Shown here piece after piece: positions 1 through 10,916 of a stretch of 64,000 nucleotides of DNA. Under the pieces are notes generated by a model. The model did not search any database and was not told the DNA's origin. It saw nothing but the letters and a program-made list of their open reading frames with translations. Both the position numbers and the translations under genes were made by a program. Every line of letters starts with the position of its first letter. Within the stretch, counting starts at the first letter, position 1. Origin of the DNA: Anthoceros angustus (Eukaryota > Streptophyta > Anthocerotopsida > Anthocerotales > Anthocerotaceae); assembly GCA_010909165.1 (NCBI GenBank), contig VJWM01000025.1, positions 1,240,001 through 1,304,000 on the forward strand. Direction: 5' to 3'.

Positions 1-114
1 ACGGAGGGAAATTTGCTACTATCTGCTATGGCTGAAGATGGGTCATATGGGTTCCTACGATATGCGGATTGGATGGTACAAACATTCAGGCAAGTCATGC
101 AACAGGCTCCATGA
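1..114 (+). CDS. C-terminal end of a Sec24-like COPII coat protein (partial, runs off the left edge)
   Basis: The frame is open from base 1 to a TGA at 112-114 and encodes 37 residues. Of the 36 residues that align with the end of the complete Sec24 gene at 46662-46907, 29 are identical by direct count (for example [17 protein letters not shown]). Similarity continues past the stop to about position 365, into what is 3' flank of the other gene, so this is a genomic duplicate in opposite orientation, not just a shared domain. Sec24 is the cargo-selecting subunit of the COPII coat at ER exit sites. Whether a whole paralogue or only a 3' fragment lies to the left cannot be seen. Confidence 0.75.
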   Translation, partial: TEGNLLLSAMAEDGSYGFLRYADWMVQTFRQVMQQAP

Positions 115-365
115 GTAGCAAGGGATTCGCAGGGTGATGTTGTTGGAGGGATCGCACCCTGAAAGGGCAGTTCGTAATAACCTCACACATCCAAGCACGT
201 CAATGGGAGGATTGCATTTTTTCAAGGCAACGCATCTCCGGAGCTGTCATTGCTAGTTTGAACCTGGCAGGCTGAGGGTGATGCCCTCGGTGTAAACCGC
301 TAAACTTTCTCACAAATGCAGCTGTGCACAAGTCCATGTGATCCCTACGTTGCTTGATGTAAACC
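115..365 (+). repeat. 3' flank duplicated (inverted) from downstream of the Sec24 gene
   Basis: This sequence matches the reverse complement of about 46436-46661, directly downstream of the Sec24 stop codon, with scattered substitutions and small indels. Shared blocks include the tract around 150-260 and the stretch near 330-360. It carries no further gene. Confidence 0.7.
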
Positions 366-379
366 TTTGGGTGCTACCG

Positions 380-421
380 ATCTGTGCAAGTGACGAGATT
401 GCAATAGTCACTTGCACAGAT
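380..421. repeat. Perfect 15-bp inverted repeat with 12-nt loop
   Basis: ATCTGTGCAAGTGAC at 380-394 is exactly complementary to 407-421, with a 12-base loop between. It lies just beyond the Sec24-derived duplicate. Function unknown. Confidence 0.7.
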
Positions 422-1014
422 TGGAGCTGTAACTTAAAAGTGACAATGACGAGATTGTCTGACAAGCCTTGGGTGGAGGTCGGCTGCTGCTTTGGGCCCA
501 GGGGTGGCTTTGGTAGTAAAAGCGGTGTAGAATGTGACGCAAGACCGAACGTCACCTGCCTTTACTGCAACTCTCGGAGAACCAATTAGCAGACTTTTTT
601 GTGTGATCTTTACCACCGGCGCAAAAGAAATCCCCTGCCAGAAGTTTGTCCTAACAAAGACGGCCTTTTCCTCTCGTCCACAAGAAGAAGAAGAATTATT
701 CTATTTAAGTCCACTAAGGACGGATTTCCGTCATGGGACTTGGTACTTAACAACTTGTACCATGGTGTGCCTAAGCTACTTGCACCAAGGGCATCCACAA
801 GCAAGGATATTATTGCCCACCACAATACGAATTTAGAATAGAGGAACAGTCTAACTTGTAACTAGCTTCGTAACTATGTCAACTAGTCCCACCAGCAATT
901 CTCAATTTGTTAGCCTAAGATTTATCGGGTTGAGAACCTGAATGCATCATTGGAGAATAGATGGGTTGGGTCCGATCACGCTTGCAATCTCTTTGTGACA
1001 ACCTGTATGTTGCG

Positions 1015-1190
1015 GCAACATTAGCCACAATGAAGTAGGGCTTAATCATGAAATTGAAGCAACGTTAGTCACAATGAAGTAGGACTTCATCACGGATTTG
1101 AAGCAACGTTAACTGCAATGAAATAGGACTTCATCATGGATTTGAAGCAACTTAGCCGCAATAAGTACTTAGACTTGATCACATTTGTCG
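1015..1190. repeat. Tandem repeat, 44-bp unit, about four copies
   Basis: Copies begin with GCAAC at about 1015, 1059, 1103 and 1147, each followed by a variant of TTAGCCACAATGAAGTAG. Units differ by a few bases; the last is degenerate. Confidence 0.8.
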
Positions 1191-1341
1191 GGCTTCAGGC
1201 CTTTGCACAAGAGCCAGTGAGTTTGTGGAGAGCTAGCAATCCTTCGGCCCATAACTTGAGGCAAAAAGCGCGAATAGAGGGTCATTTGTTTTACTAGAGG
1301 GCCGAGGAGATGGTATTCAATTTGTAAATTAGTTTACTCAG

Positions 1342-1453
1342 CATGGGCTAAGTGTCCATAGTGTGCTTGCATGGGCTAAGTGTCCTTGGTGTGCCTGCAT
1401 GGGCTAAGTGTCCTTGGTGTGCTTGCCTGGGCTTAGTGTCCATGGTGTGCTTG
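1342..1453. repeat. Tandem repeat, 28-bp unit, four copies
   Basis: CATGGGCTAAGTGTCC recurs at 28-bp steps, each followed by a variant of ATAGTGTGCTTG. The fourth copy starts CCTGGGCTT. Confidence 0.85.
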
Positions 1454-2168
1454 CTAAGGTAAGCAAAAAGTTGTCAAAGGGTTGACATTATGTTTGAAGC
1501 TATGTTGGAACTTTAATGCAAGTGTGCATATTAGTGAAGGAGTGAGGACTAATGAAAGAAATCAACTTGGAGAAACAACAAGGTCTTCTTTTTTATTTAA
1601 TTTGGGAATTGCAAATAAATAAATTTTTACCATGGGAGAAAACTTGTATTGTGACTTCCCTTACCATCGCATCCGTAAAAACTAGGCCTAGTTAACGGGG
1701 CCCGTGCGCTCAATGACCCTTGTTTCTGGAACGAATTAAAGGTATTTAAATGTAAGAGAAAATTTTTTCTTAATTATATTTTTCTATATTTATATTATAA
1801 TAGTAAGTAAAATCTAGAACAGCAAGGTGATTCATCCTTTGTTGCACGTGATGTTAGTGGTGGTATGGATATTACAATTGTTCAAAACAACCCCCGGAGC
1901 AAATCGATACTTGACATTAGGAGACCCACATCATCTGGGCGTAGGTGCTCGGTCAATTGAAAACCTTTTTAATCATGCGCTGCCAAGAGTCGATGGAGCT
2001 ATGGACTCTTCAGAAGTGTTTCATTATCTTCAAAGATAATTTTTTGCTTAAGATTTGCATCACTTATAACATGCCTGTAAGAAAACTGATTAACACAAAG
2101 CACAAAAAATACAATTAAACAAGCACAATAGAGCAAATACATAGCAACAAAAAAGTTACCCATCCAGA

Positions 2169-2173
2169 GTTAG
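2169..2173. repeat. Target-site duplication GTTAG, left
   Basis: GTTAG immediately precedes the left LTR and is matched by GTTAG at 9168-9172 immediately after the right LTR. Five bases is the usual length for Ty1/Copia insertions. Confidence 0.85.
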
Positions 2174-2404
2174 TTTCAATATAATTGAAAATATGCAGAA
2201 TGTTTTAATATAAATTGATTGAACTACATTTTCTTGATATATGTGTGTATATATGTTCATAAAAGAACTCAGTGTTTTAAACAACAGCCTGCTTATGAAA
2301 CGATGCTATCCAAATGTCGTAACCCTAATGAACCGGTGTGTAGGTATTTAACTTAACTTAACTACCAAAGCCCTAATCATTATTCCAGCACATATATCTT
2401 AATA
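2174..2404 (-). repeat. 3' LTR of the Copia element
   Basis: 231 bp, matching 8935-9167 almost exactly. Read on the element strand the LTR starts TATTAAGATATATG and ends ATATTGAAA, so it lacks the usual TG...CA ends. Confidence 0.93.
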
Positions 2405-2416
2405 CTCCCACTTGCT
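2405..2416 (-). other. Polypurine tract of the Copia element
   Basis: On the element strand the bases next to the 3' LTR read CAAGTGGGAG, a typical Copia plus-strand priming tract. It directly abuts the LTR and supports the LTR border chosen. Confidence 0.8.
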
Positions 2417-2525
2417 GGTAATGATTCGCACGCTTCTAGACATTTGGTACCCTCTCGCTACTCCCGTGAACGCAACTTGAATCAAGATACTCGAATCGCC
2501 CACCGCAAGCCGCCACATAACACTT

Positions 2526-3463
2526 ATGGAGAGTATACAAACCGGTGTGATGGCGGTAGAGCTGAAGTGCGCCGCACTTATAACCCTGTTGTTCTTGGTT
2601 TCAAGATTGCTCAGTGAGCTCATCAGCCAAAAGATCGAACACCTTCTGATTGCTGCCGCCAGCATGTCTTCAGATCCCTCTGATCACACACCTGGGCGCC
2701 GCCGCCACAACCGTGATGCTCTGGGGCGATTCGCGCCAAGGACAACTACCAAAGATATGAAGTCGAAGCTTGATGGTGTCAGCGCAAAGAGGAAGGTTGG
2801 GCGGCCGCAAGGAACAACGAAAAGCTTTCTGGAGCGGCGCAAGCTTGACGCGCTGCGGGTTGAAGCCAACATGGCTGGTCCTTCCATCAATCAGCGGCGA
2901 TCATCACTCCTCAGGAACGAGAGGAGAAGGAGGAGGTTATGCCCTTCATCAGGGTGCTGAACCTGGATGTCTCATATTACAGCAACGGCTGCAAGAGCCG
3001 TGTGCCTGTGAAGCTTCCGGAACCCATCAGCTACGATGAAGAAACTCTGATTGTGACTTGCGGCACACGTGAGTTTCCATGTTCTCCAATCTGGTACAAA
3101 GCTTGGGTTGGCCTTGATGAGCTAACTATAAAGAGGGTGAAGGTTCTTCACGCAGATGTCACCGGACACGCCGCCGTGTATGTAAGTGTCCGCCCTCTTT
3201 AGTCTGCTTGTTCTTGACAATTGTTTATATCTCCCACTTGTTGGGTGCAGAGTCCACAAAGAAGATTAAGGAGGAAAGGAGGCTGGAGGATGAAGAGAAG
3301 GCTTTCGGTTCAGAGTGAAGCCACACCAAAAAGATCCGTCGCCCGACACCGATTTCAAGACTGATACTGAAGATGAGTCAACTCACGATGTTTTACAGTC
3401 AGGAGTTGGAATAGAGATTCAGGATATTACTGATTCTGATAGCTCTAACTCCTCGGGCTTTTA
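2526..3463 (+). pseudogene. Antisense additional ORF inside the Copia element, with an apparent intron
   Basis: This lies between RNase H and the 3' LTR, on the strand opposite gag-pol. The first frame (2526-2960) has a hydrophobic start, then a basic stretch (GRRRHNRDALGRF, KRKVGRPQG; the latter is AT-hook-like). Coding character then shifts frame near 2900 and continues through 2939-3180. A typical intron seems to follow: GTAAGT at 3183 to GGGTGCAG at about 3250. A lysine/glutamate-rich exon then shifts frame once more and runs as an acidic, serine-rich tail to a TAG at about 3461-3463. At least two frameshifts break it. I do not recognise the protein. Extra antisense frames in this position are known in some plant LTR elements; a captured host gene is the alternative. 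Confidence 0.5.
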
Positions 3464-3476
3464 GGAATATTGTGTG

Positions 3477-6400
3477 TTACTCTGAACTGGATAGGAGAGC
3501 TTCTGCCTCTCCCATTCCCAAACGCTGCATGTGCTTGTGATGAGCTTCTTTGCTCAAAGCCTTTGTTAGTAAGTCCGCTGAGTTGTCCTGTGTCGGAACA
3601 TATTGCAAATCTATTTTCCCTTCCGTCACAAGCCCCCTTATATAGTGGTATTCAACCTCCACGTGTTTTGTATGTGCGTGAAACACTGGATTTCTTGCTA
3701 ATGCCATTGAGCCCTGATTGTCTGTGTGGATTGTTGTGCAAGTAGGTATCTGAATTCCTAATTCCTTGAACAAAAGCTTACACCACACTATTTCTTTTCA
3801 GACCACGGCCTCTGTTGAAGAAAGGGCAACTGCTGGTTGCTTCTTACTAGACCAGCATACAGGCCCTCCAGCAACTGAAATGACATAGCCTGAAACTGAT
3901 TTTCTACTGTCTATGTCTCCTGCATAGTCTGAGTCTGTAAATACCTCAAGATCTTGAGGCTTTCCTTTTATTCTTATAAGCTATGCCAATTTTTGCTGTG
4001 CCTTTGAGGTAACGGAAGGCACGTTTCAAGTTTGTCCAGTGTTCCTTCCCCGGGTTTTCCAAGAACTGTGAGAGCACACTGGTGGTATATGCAACTTCTA
4101 GTCTTGTAGTATTGCTTGCATATATCAGTTTGCCTACTCCTTGCCTGTAAGGAACTCCTGTCATTTGCTCCTTGTCTTCTTGAGTTGAAGGTGACATGAG
4201 CTTGCTAAGTTTCTGACCAAATGGCATAGGTGTTGATACAGGTTTTGCATCCTTAAGACCTAGTTGCTCAGCACAATCTAATAGGTAACGGGGTTGTGTT
4301 AGTGTCATTACACAAGTCTGCCTATTTCTTTGAACATGAATTCCTAGACAGCTCTGTAAAGGTCCTAGGCAATTCATTTTGAATTTTGTTGCTAACACAT
4401 CTGTTATACTTGTGATGAAGGTCTGACTATTACTTGATAAAATCAGGTCATCAACGTAAACTGCCAAGTAGCATATGACATTCCCTTTGAGGTAAATATA
4501 CAAGCTACTATCTGCTTGACTCTTGGTGAACCCTAGCTCTAGCAATTGCTTTAGGGCTGCATTCCATTTCATGGTCGATCGCTTTTAAGCCGTATAGACA
4601 CTTGATTAGTCTGCAAGCTTGGTGCTCTTTTCCTTTAACCACATATCCAGGTGGCTGCTGCATGTAGATTTCAACATCTAACTTTACATATAGAAATGTT
4701 GTTTTCACGTCATACATCTGCAGCTCATAGTTAAACTGTGTGGATATGGCCAGGATGATTCTGAGAGTTGAAAGCTTGACCAGTGGAGAGAAAGTTTCAA
4801 GATAATCCAATCCAGGGATTTGGGAGAAGCCTCTTGCAACCAAGCGAGCTTTATACCTGTCAAAGGTACCATCTGCTTTTACTTTCAGCTTGAAAACCCA
4901 CTTACAAGTCACCATTTTTCCGCTGGAGGTAAGTCTACAAGCTCCATGTTCCATTTTCAATTAATGAGTCATACTCATACGAATAGCCTTCTCCCACTCT
5001 TTGTGATCAGTCGCTAAGTGCCTCCTCATATGATTGAGGTTCAATGGGATCAAGGAAGAATTATCAGCATGAACCGCCACATGAGAAGAAGGATTCACAA
5101 GTCCGGAGCTTGATAAAAGTCCGAGGCGCCTATGACGAGTAGGATACGCCGGGATAGTGAGCAAAACTTGATGATCGTCAAGGTCACCGCATTCTCGCAA
5201 CTGGTCTTGTTCGTACAACTTGTTCAGGAGGATGTTGGTCCTGTAAGTCCAGCTCCTCATGCTGATTGTCAGGTGCATTGATATGTGCAGGTTCTGCAGC
5301 TGCTATGTCCTCAACATCAACCAACTCAAAACCAGCTGCTGGATCTTCCCCACCTGCAGGAACAATGTCCTCCAGAGGAACAACCTGTGTGCTATGATCA
5401 GATTGATCAAAAGAAGTGTCATCATCCATTGGAGCGATGTCCACGTCTTGAACAGCTCCCACTGAGACCCAATTTTGGTTTTCATTGAAGGTAACACTCC
5501 TTGCATAAACAACTTTGTTCTTAGATACATCATAGAGCTTATAAGCTTTAATTCCTTCCGTAGCCTAACATAAGTAGCTTTCTGGCCTTATCAAACAGCT
5601 TTTGCCTTTTCTCTTTAGGTATAAAAGCATATGCAACACATCCAAATGTGCGCAAGTGAAGAATAGAAGGCTTTCGCCTTGTGAAGGCTTCAAAGGGGGT
5701 CAGGCCTATGACAGAAGTAGTTGGCAACCGGTTCTTAAGATAAGTTGCGGTCATTATAGCTTCTGCCCAGTATGGCAATGGAAGTTGTGCTTGATATAAC
5801 AAAGAATATGTCATTTCTTGCAGGGTAAGATTAAGGCGCTCAACAACTCCGTTTTGCTGAGGAGTGTAAACTACTGTCAGCTGGCGACCAATTCCCTCAG
5901 CTAAACAGTAAGCCTGAAATTCATTGGAGGTAAATTCTCCCCCGTTGTCGATCTTAAAGTTTTGAGTTGTTTTCCACCATCTTTCAGCATACTTGATGTA
6001 TTCTCTCAAGTGACCAAACACTCACTTTCTCGCTTCAATATGTAGGTGGTGACAAACCTTGTCTTATCATCGAAAAGTTAGGAAGTATCTACCACCTCCT
6101 ATGGATTCTTGAGATAAAGGTCCACACAGATCAGTGTACTAGTTCTAGAACCTCGGAGGCTCTATGTGGAGCCTTATTTCAAGGCTTCTTGATGCCTCTT
6201 TGAGAAAACACAAGACTCACACAGGGAAGTGATGCCAACGCCCTATAGGCCCATCCCGGTAAGATTACTAACAGAAGTTTCAAGTTTTCGAATGTGAATG
6301 ACCTAATCGCTTATGCCACAACTTAACTTTTTCTGCATTTGTGCGTCGTGTGGCATCTTGTGTTAGATTGGAAGTTGGTACACTCATGCGTATGGAGACG

Positions 6401-7453
6401 AAACAAATCTGTCGATGACCCATAGGCAGGTACTTTATTGTGATTAAATGCATCCAGTACTTGACATTCTGCATGTGTAAATAGAATGTGACAATGATTG
6501 TCAGCATTGAGCTTTCTGACTGAAATCAAATTCCGAGTCATGTCTGGAACATAGTAGACATCATATACTGTTAACACATGCCCTGATGGAACTGGCAGGT
6601 CTATTGTGCCACGACCAGGAGACACTAGGGATCTATCATCACCTAGGTACACATACTGATCCTTAAATGTTTTATATGTTTTGAATGATCCTTTATCAAA
6701 ACAGATGTGGGCTGTCGCCCCTGTGTCTAGATACCAATCTAACATAGGTCTAATCTTTGTATTTGCTGACAGGCTAGCAAGATACAAGAATGAACTTGTT
6801 GCAAATACAGTTGTACCCACAGTGAGGGCTGAAGGGGTCGGTTGTTTCTTCACAACCACGTGAGTTTCAGCACTAGATGAACCCTCCTTGCGAGGAACAC
6901 CTGCCTGCTTTTTCCGACACTCCCGTTCCCAATGACCAGGTAACTTACACCAGTTGCAGTTGCCTGTCCTTTTTGGTTTTCCTTGGTTAGCTCCTCGTCC
7001 TTGTGAGCCACCACCCCTAGAAGAGCTACCTCTAAAACTGTTGTAGGGTCTTCCTCCACCACGTCCTCTGTTGGACGTATAGAGTGCTTGTTGCTTGCCT
7101 GTTCTCCTATGAGATTGTCTTGTTGCTTCTTCTTGCAATAGTGCTCCAACTAATTCTGTAAATGTGGTTTCTGGCAGGGTCACATTTGAAGCCTTTGCCA
7201 ACTTTTCAGTTTGGAGCTTAGAAGCATTAAAGGAGGTCACAAAATGTGACCAGGATTCTGGAAGTGATATGAGGAAGTAAAGGGCAAGCATATCATCCTT
7301 GATAATCTCATTTGATGCACTTTCCAGCTTTGAAACAAGAGTTCTGAAGTGTCCAAGGTGTTTCTCTATTGATTCACCATCTTTCATCTTGCAAAGTTGT
7401 AAATTTCGCAAGGTCACATCATCCGACTTGTCGATTGTGCATACAAGTCTCAA
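3477..7453 (-). pseudogene. Copia gag-pol coding region, interrupted
   Basis: Gag begins near 7453 and contains a CX2CX4HX4C zinc knuckle at about 6915-6965. The protease active-site motif LDTGAT lies near 6715. The integrase zinc-binding segment (LWHKRLGH) is near 6300 and its catalytic core, with DNGGEF, spans 6021-5548. Reverse transcriptase spans about 4960-3946, with DVKTTF in the first part and the YVDDL catalytic box near 4460. RNase H ends at 3477. Frame breaks lie near 6400, between 6280 and 6021, between 5548 and 4960 (a weakly coding linker, 5533-5184), near 4540 and between 3946 and 3788. The polyprotein would normally form a virus-like particle, mature by its own protease, and reverse-transcribe and integrate the element RNA. 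Confidence 0.93.
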
Positions 7454-7861
7454 GTCCGAACCAGATATCTGCTGAAGTTGTACATCCAGATGTCTGTCTC
7501 AGCATCTCTGAGGTAAGACCACTCCGGATGAGGAACATGGCTGCTTGATCTTTGGCATCCCATGTTTCAGTAATCTATTTTCATGTTGTGGGCGGAGTTG
7601 AGACTACTAGGAGCTCTCTTCCCAATAACCACCTTCCGAGTTTCTTATTCGTAAGGCTCCCTTCATGGATTACCCATATGTCGTAATCCCGCCCACCAAA
7701 CCTATCTTTTCCCTAAACCCTTCCCCACCAAACTAGATGAGGATCACCATTTTATTCCTTTGTGTTTTGGGTTAGCTACTCCCAAGACACTAAGATTCTA
7801 AAGTGGTCAGAAGGTGGGTTTAATATATCGTGACTTGACACATGCTATTAGGTCAGCAAGG

Positions 7862-8547
7862 TCAGAGGATATTGACAGCATTAGCAGGTATGTCTCCTGC
7901 AGACTCTTGTTCTCTTAGTCTGTTTACTATTCTGTGATTTCTTATTTCCCACTTATTGAATGCATACACTGAGCAGGAAGGGCATGAGTTTGGAACACCA
8001 AACATGTGTTTCTTACTTGCTTTCTTAGCGTGCTTACAGGCTACTTCTCTGTATACAGGATTAGCGAGTAAAACAGGCTTCAACAAGGTAAAAGTTTGAA
8101 ATCCAGATGTGATATCTGTTCCTGCAAGTCTCTAACATCTACACTAGTTGCTGAGACCTTTTGTAGTATACTACTGAAACGAGTATCTACATGTTCTTGA
8201 TGTGCCTCAATTCTGTTTACTAATTGAGTAACACTTGTGGCAGGTGCAACATGTGTTGTTAGAAAACCTCTTTGTATACCATTACCATCAAAGGCTCTCT
8301 GAACACGCACCTCAGGTAGATTATCTGGATTCCTCGGTGGGAGAACAAGTACCAAATGGCGCTGATCTGGAAAGAGAACTTCAATCAAGGTATTAAACGA
8401 TTCTCTTACTTCCAGAGAAAGCACAGGTTGATTTTGTGCATGAGCAATCCATTCGAACTTGTTGATGAAGTTGCTCGCTATTATTTCTGCTTCTTGCCTC
8501 TGTAGAGATTTTGATTTTGAATTCTCTCTGCAGGGCGAGGCTCCCAC
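7862..8547 (-). pseudogene. Unidentified leader reading frames between 5' LTR and gag of the Copia element
   Basis: Two overlapping frames, 8547-8080 (155 codons) and 8086-7862 (74 codons), look like one reading frame broken near 8083. The first has a probable coiled coil near its C-terminus, from the segment VTQLVNRIEAHQEHVD onward. The second contains two closely spaced cysteines (CPSC). I recognise no family. Copia elements usually start gag soon after the primer-binding site, so about 1.5 kb of extra leader with coding potential is unusual. Functional status is unknown. Confidence 0.4.
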
Positions 8548-8922
8548 TGGCGCCCATCGAGGCGATTAGCCATTCATCAGACCAAGTTGTATGTTGTTAA
8601 ATGCTTTCTTTAGACATTATCTTTTTCTATAATTATATTAATACGTTTCTTGCAGATTAGGTAGTTGTCCTTGAGCATTTCTTCTGAATTTGCTTGAATA
8701 GCAAATCAGGAAAAGTGCACAAAAATTACTGCCTTATGTGCCAAGAATTGTATTCAAAAATCTATAGAAAAATAAAACAACATAAACTTGTCTTCTTGTT
8801 TTTCTGTTTTTATCTTCTTGATAAAGCATACATTATCTAAATCAAGAACTATAAAACTATATGTAATGCATCTTTTCAATGCATTTCTCAATGTAAATAG
8901 CAAACAATTAAATCTGCATATT

Positions 8923-8934
8923 GCTCTGATACCA
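8923..8934 (-). other. Primer-binding site (initiator tRNA-Met)
   Basis: On the element strand TGGTATCAGAGC follows the 5' LTR directly. It is the standard Copia primer site complementary to the 3' end of initiator tRNA-Met. Confidence 0.9.
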
Positions 8935-9167
8935 TTTCAATATAATTGAAAATATGCAGAATGTTTTTAATATAAATTGATTGAACTATATTTTCTTGAT
9001 ATATGTGTGTATATATGTTCATAAAAAGAACTCAGTGTTTTAAACAACAGCCTGCTTATGAAACGATGCTATCCAAACGTCGTAACCCTAATGAACCGGT
9101 GTGTAGGTATTTAACTTAACTTAACTACCAAAGCCCTAATCATTATTCCAGCACATATATTTTAATA
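8935..9167 (-). repeat. 5' LTR of the Copia element
   Basis: 233 bp. It differs from the other LTR by three C/T transitions and two single-base indels in A or T runs. It is followed by GTTAG at 9168-9172. Confidence 0.93.
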
Positions 9168-9172
9168 GTTAG
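9168..9172. repeat. Target-site duplication GTTAG, right
   Basis: Direct copy of 2169-2173. It confirms both element borders. Confidence 0.85.
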
Positions 9173-10759
9173 ATGACATCTTGGGAGGATAGGATGAAGC
9201 ATTTAGCTGTTACAGTTGTTGTTGTTTCTTCTGTTCTTAATTGTTGTTGCTTCCTCTCCAGAATTCTTTGATATTGGAATTCAAAACTTTCTCTTTATGC
9301 TTTCGCAAATAAATCTTCCTTTAAAACAACACTTGTTGGCTTTACTCCAATTTGAAATGCCTCAACAAGGATAACAAAACCATCCAAACCCTTAGGCTTA
9401 GAACTGACATTAACCTTAGAATCTCAACCAATTGCACCGAGAGGAGTTTCAGCAATAATAACCTCCTCAAACTGAACAGGTCTAGGTTTATTAGTAGCAA
9501 GGCCTGAATCAATAAATAATACAACATGCATGTTTTCACAATGAACAACATACATGCAAGAATAGAACAAACATGTAACAATAAAATAGAAGAAGAGAAA
9601 TAAAAACTGATGAAAAGGAACCTCAAAGTTACCTCTTGAACAACATTTCCTTCAAGCTCGCCATATCCTTCAGCCTCGATATATTCTCAGGATCCCCACA
9701 TTCACTTTAGAGATTAAAATGGCTGGCTAAAGCACAAAAAAATATAAGGCTAACCAAGTGAATAATAGATAATGAAGAGTATAAATGCAGTGTTAGCGCA
9801 CTTCCAACTTAGAGAGAAATAAATGGTCTACGAGGGAAATCTATAGACACACCGAGGTTGAGAGTCTGTAACTGAAGTTAGACATTGTACAACAGAGACC
9901 GACCTAAAAACCAAAGAAAAACTCTTACAATTTAAACATGGTCTACAACCAGTCGAGAGAAATAGCATCAAAGACACCAATGGGCGAAGCGTTTACATGC
10001 ATAAACCTCTAACTCATAGAACATATTAAACCACACAAACTTTTACCTGGGTACGAAATCAGCTGGCCTACAAAAACCAAGAGATTCGACTGCTTGCAGA
10101 CCTTGGATCACGAACTAGAGAACAAAAGGTTGTTACACCCTCAAGCGAGAAGGCAAAAAGACCTAACTCCACACCTGCGAGGAACGAGGGAAAACAAAAT
10201 GTAAGTAAAATTACCAAAAAGGCAACAAGTGAGCAGCAGTGCAGATCAACAAACTAGTGAATTCCGAGAATTAGAGGTCTTGCAGATGCATAAAGCACAT
10301 CAGACAAAGCATCAAATTCAAAGAAAACCGAAACACATTGATCTATAGACAAATTGCTACGGAACCTACCCGAGATGCTGCAAAACCAAGCCTGCAGTGC
10401 TGTAGAAGCCTAACCACCCTAGCTGGGATAAACACTGCGATTAGAAAACCACATCAGTGCTCCACAACAAAACGAACAGGGGAAGAGAGTCCCAAAAGTT
10501 GTTCTTCCACACACAAAGAGCTAGGGGAATTGGAAGCTGACACTCGGGACCCAATGCAAGCTTTTCACTATGTCCTAAAGGCCTTTAGAAATTCACCCAA
10601 GAAAGAGAAAATGAATGTGCAGTCTATTTGCTTAGACAACACCACGCCTAAATGTTCTCAATATGGCACAGCCTGTTTTGTTCCAGGTTAGGCCAAGCCT
10701 ATTCTGTGCCAGGTTTCTGCGCTAGGGCGTTCCTCCGGGCGACAAGTACTCAATACATG

Positions 10760-10885
10760 ACACACAAGCTTTGAACATGGGAGAAAAATAGTACTTTGAC
10801 TCCTCTTGGAATCGCATACACGTGACAACAAGCTCGAACGTGGGAGAAAACTACTACTATGACTCTGCTTGCAATTGCATACAAC
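10760..10885. repeat. Two copies of the 64-68-bp repeat also found at 12.5 kb
   Basis: CAAGCTTTGAAC at 10765 and CAAGCTCGAAC at 10829 are each followed by a variant of GTGGGAGAAAACTA and GACTCTGCTTGCAATTGCAT. They are the same family and orientation as the array at 12474-12745. Confidence 0.75.
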
Positions 10886-10916
10886 AGCGTCTGTATAGAA
10901 AGGGGTTTCTTCTGTC
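10885..10916. repeat. Left member of an inverted repeat pair
   Basis: The stretch beginning ACAGCGTCTGTATAGAAA is nearly the reverse complement of about 12430-12465. Both members border the 64-68-bp tandem units on their outer side. Confidence 0.6.

Larger units (their letters stand above)
422..2168. other. AT-rich intergenic sequence without a supported gene
   Basis: Only short overlapping open frames of at most about 100 codons are present, with no recognisable domain. The stretch contains two tandem repeats (annotated separately). From about 1560 to 2170 it is strongly AT-rich and leads up to the Copia insertion site. Confidence 0.6.
2174..9167 (-). mobile_element. Ty1/Copia LTR retrotransposon, nearly full length, coding frames broken
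   Basis: The element is about 7.0 kb with two LTRs of 231 and 233 bp. A GTTAG duplication flanks it, a primer-binding site abuts the right LTR and a purine tract abuts the left LTR. In element order (right to left) it has an unidentified leader reading frame (8547-7862), gag with a CCHC zinc knuckle, aspartic protease, integrase, reverse transcriptase and RNase H (to 3477). The order integrase before RT marks Copia rather than Gypsy. Several frameshifts or stops separate these frames, so this copy as assembled could not make a full polyprotein. The LTRs differ by only three transitions and two 1-nt indels, implying a recent insertion. An antisense reading frame occupies 2526-3463. Confidence 0.95.

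Noticed and set aside
9342-9626. 94-codon Leu-rich minus-strand frame
   Set aside because: Composition reflects AT-rich sequence; no homology recognised and no splice context.
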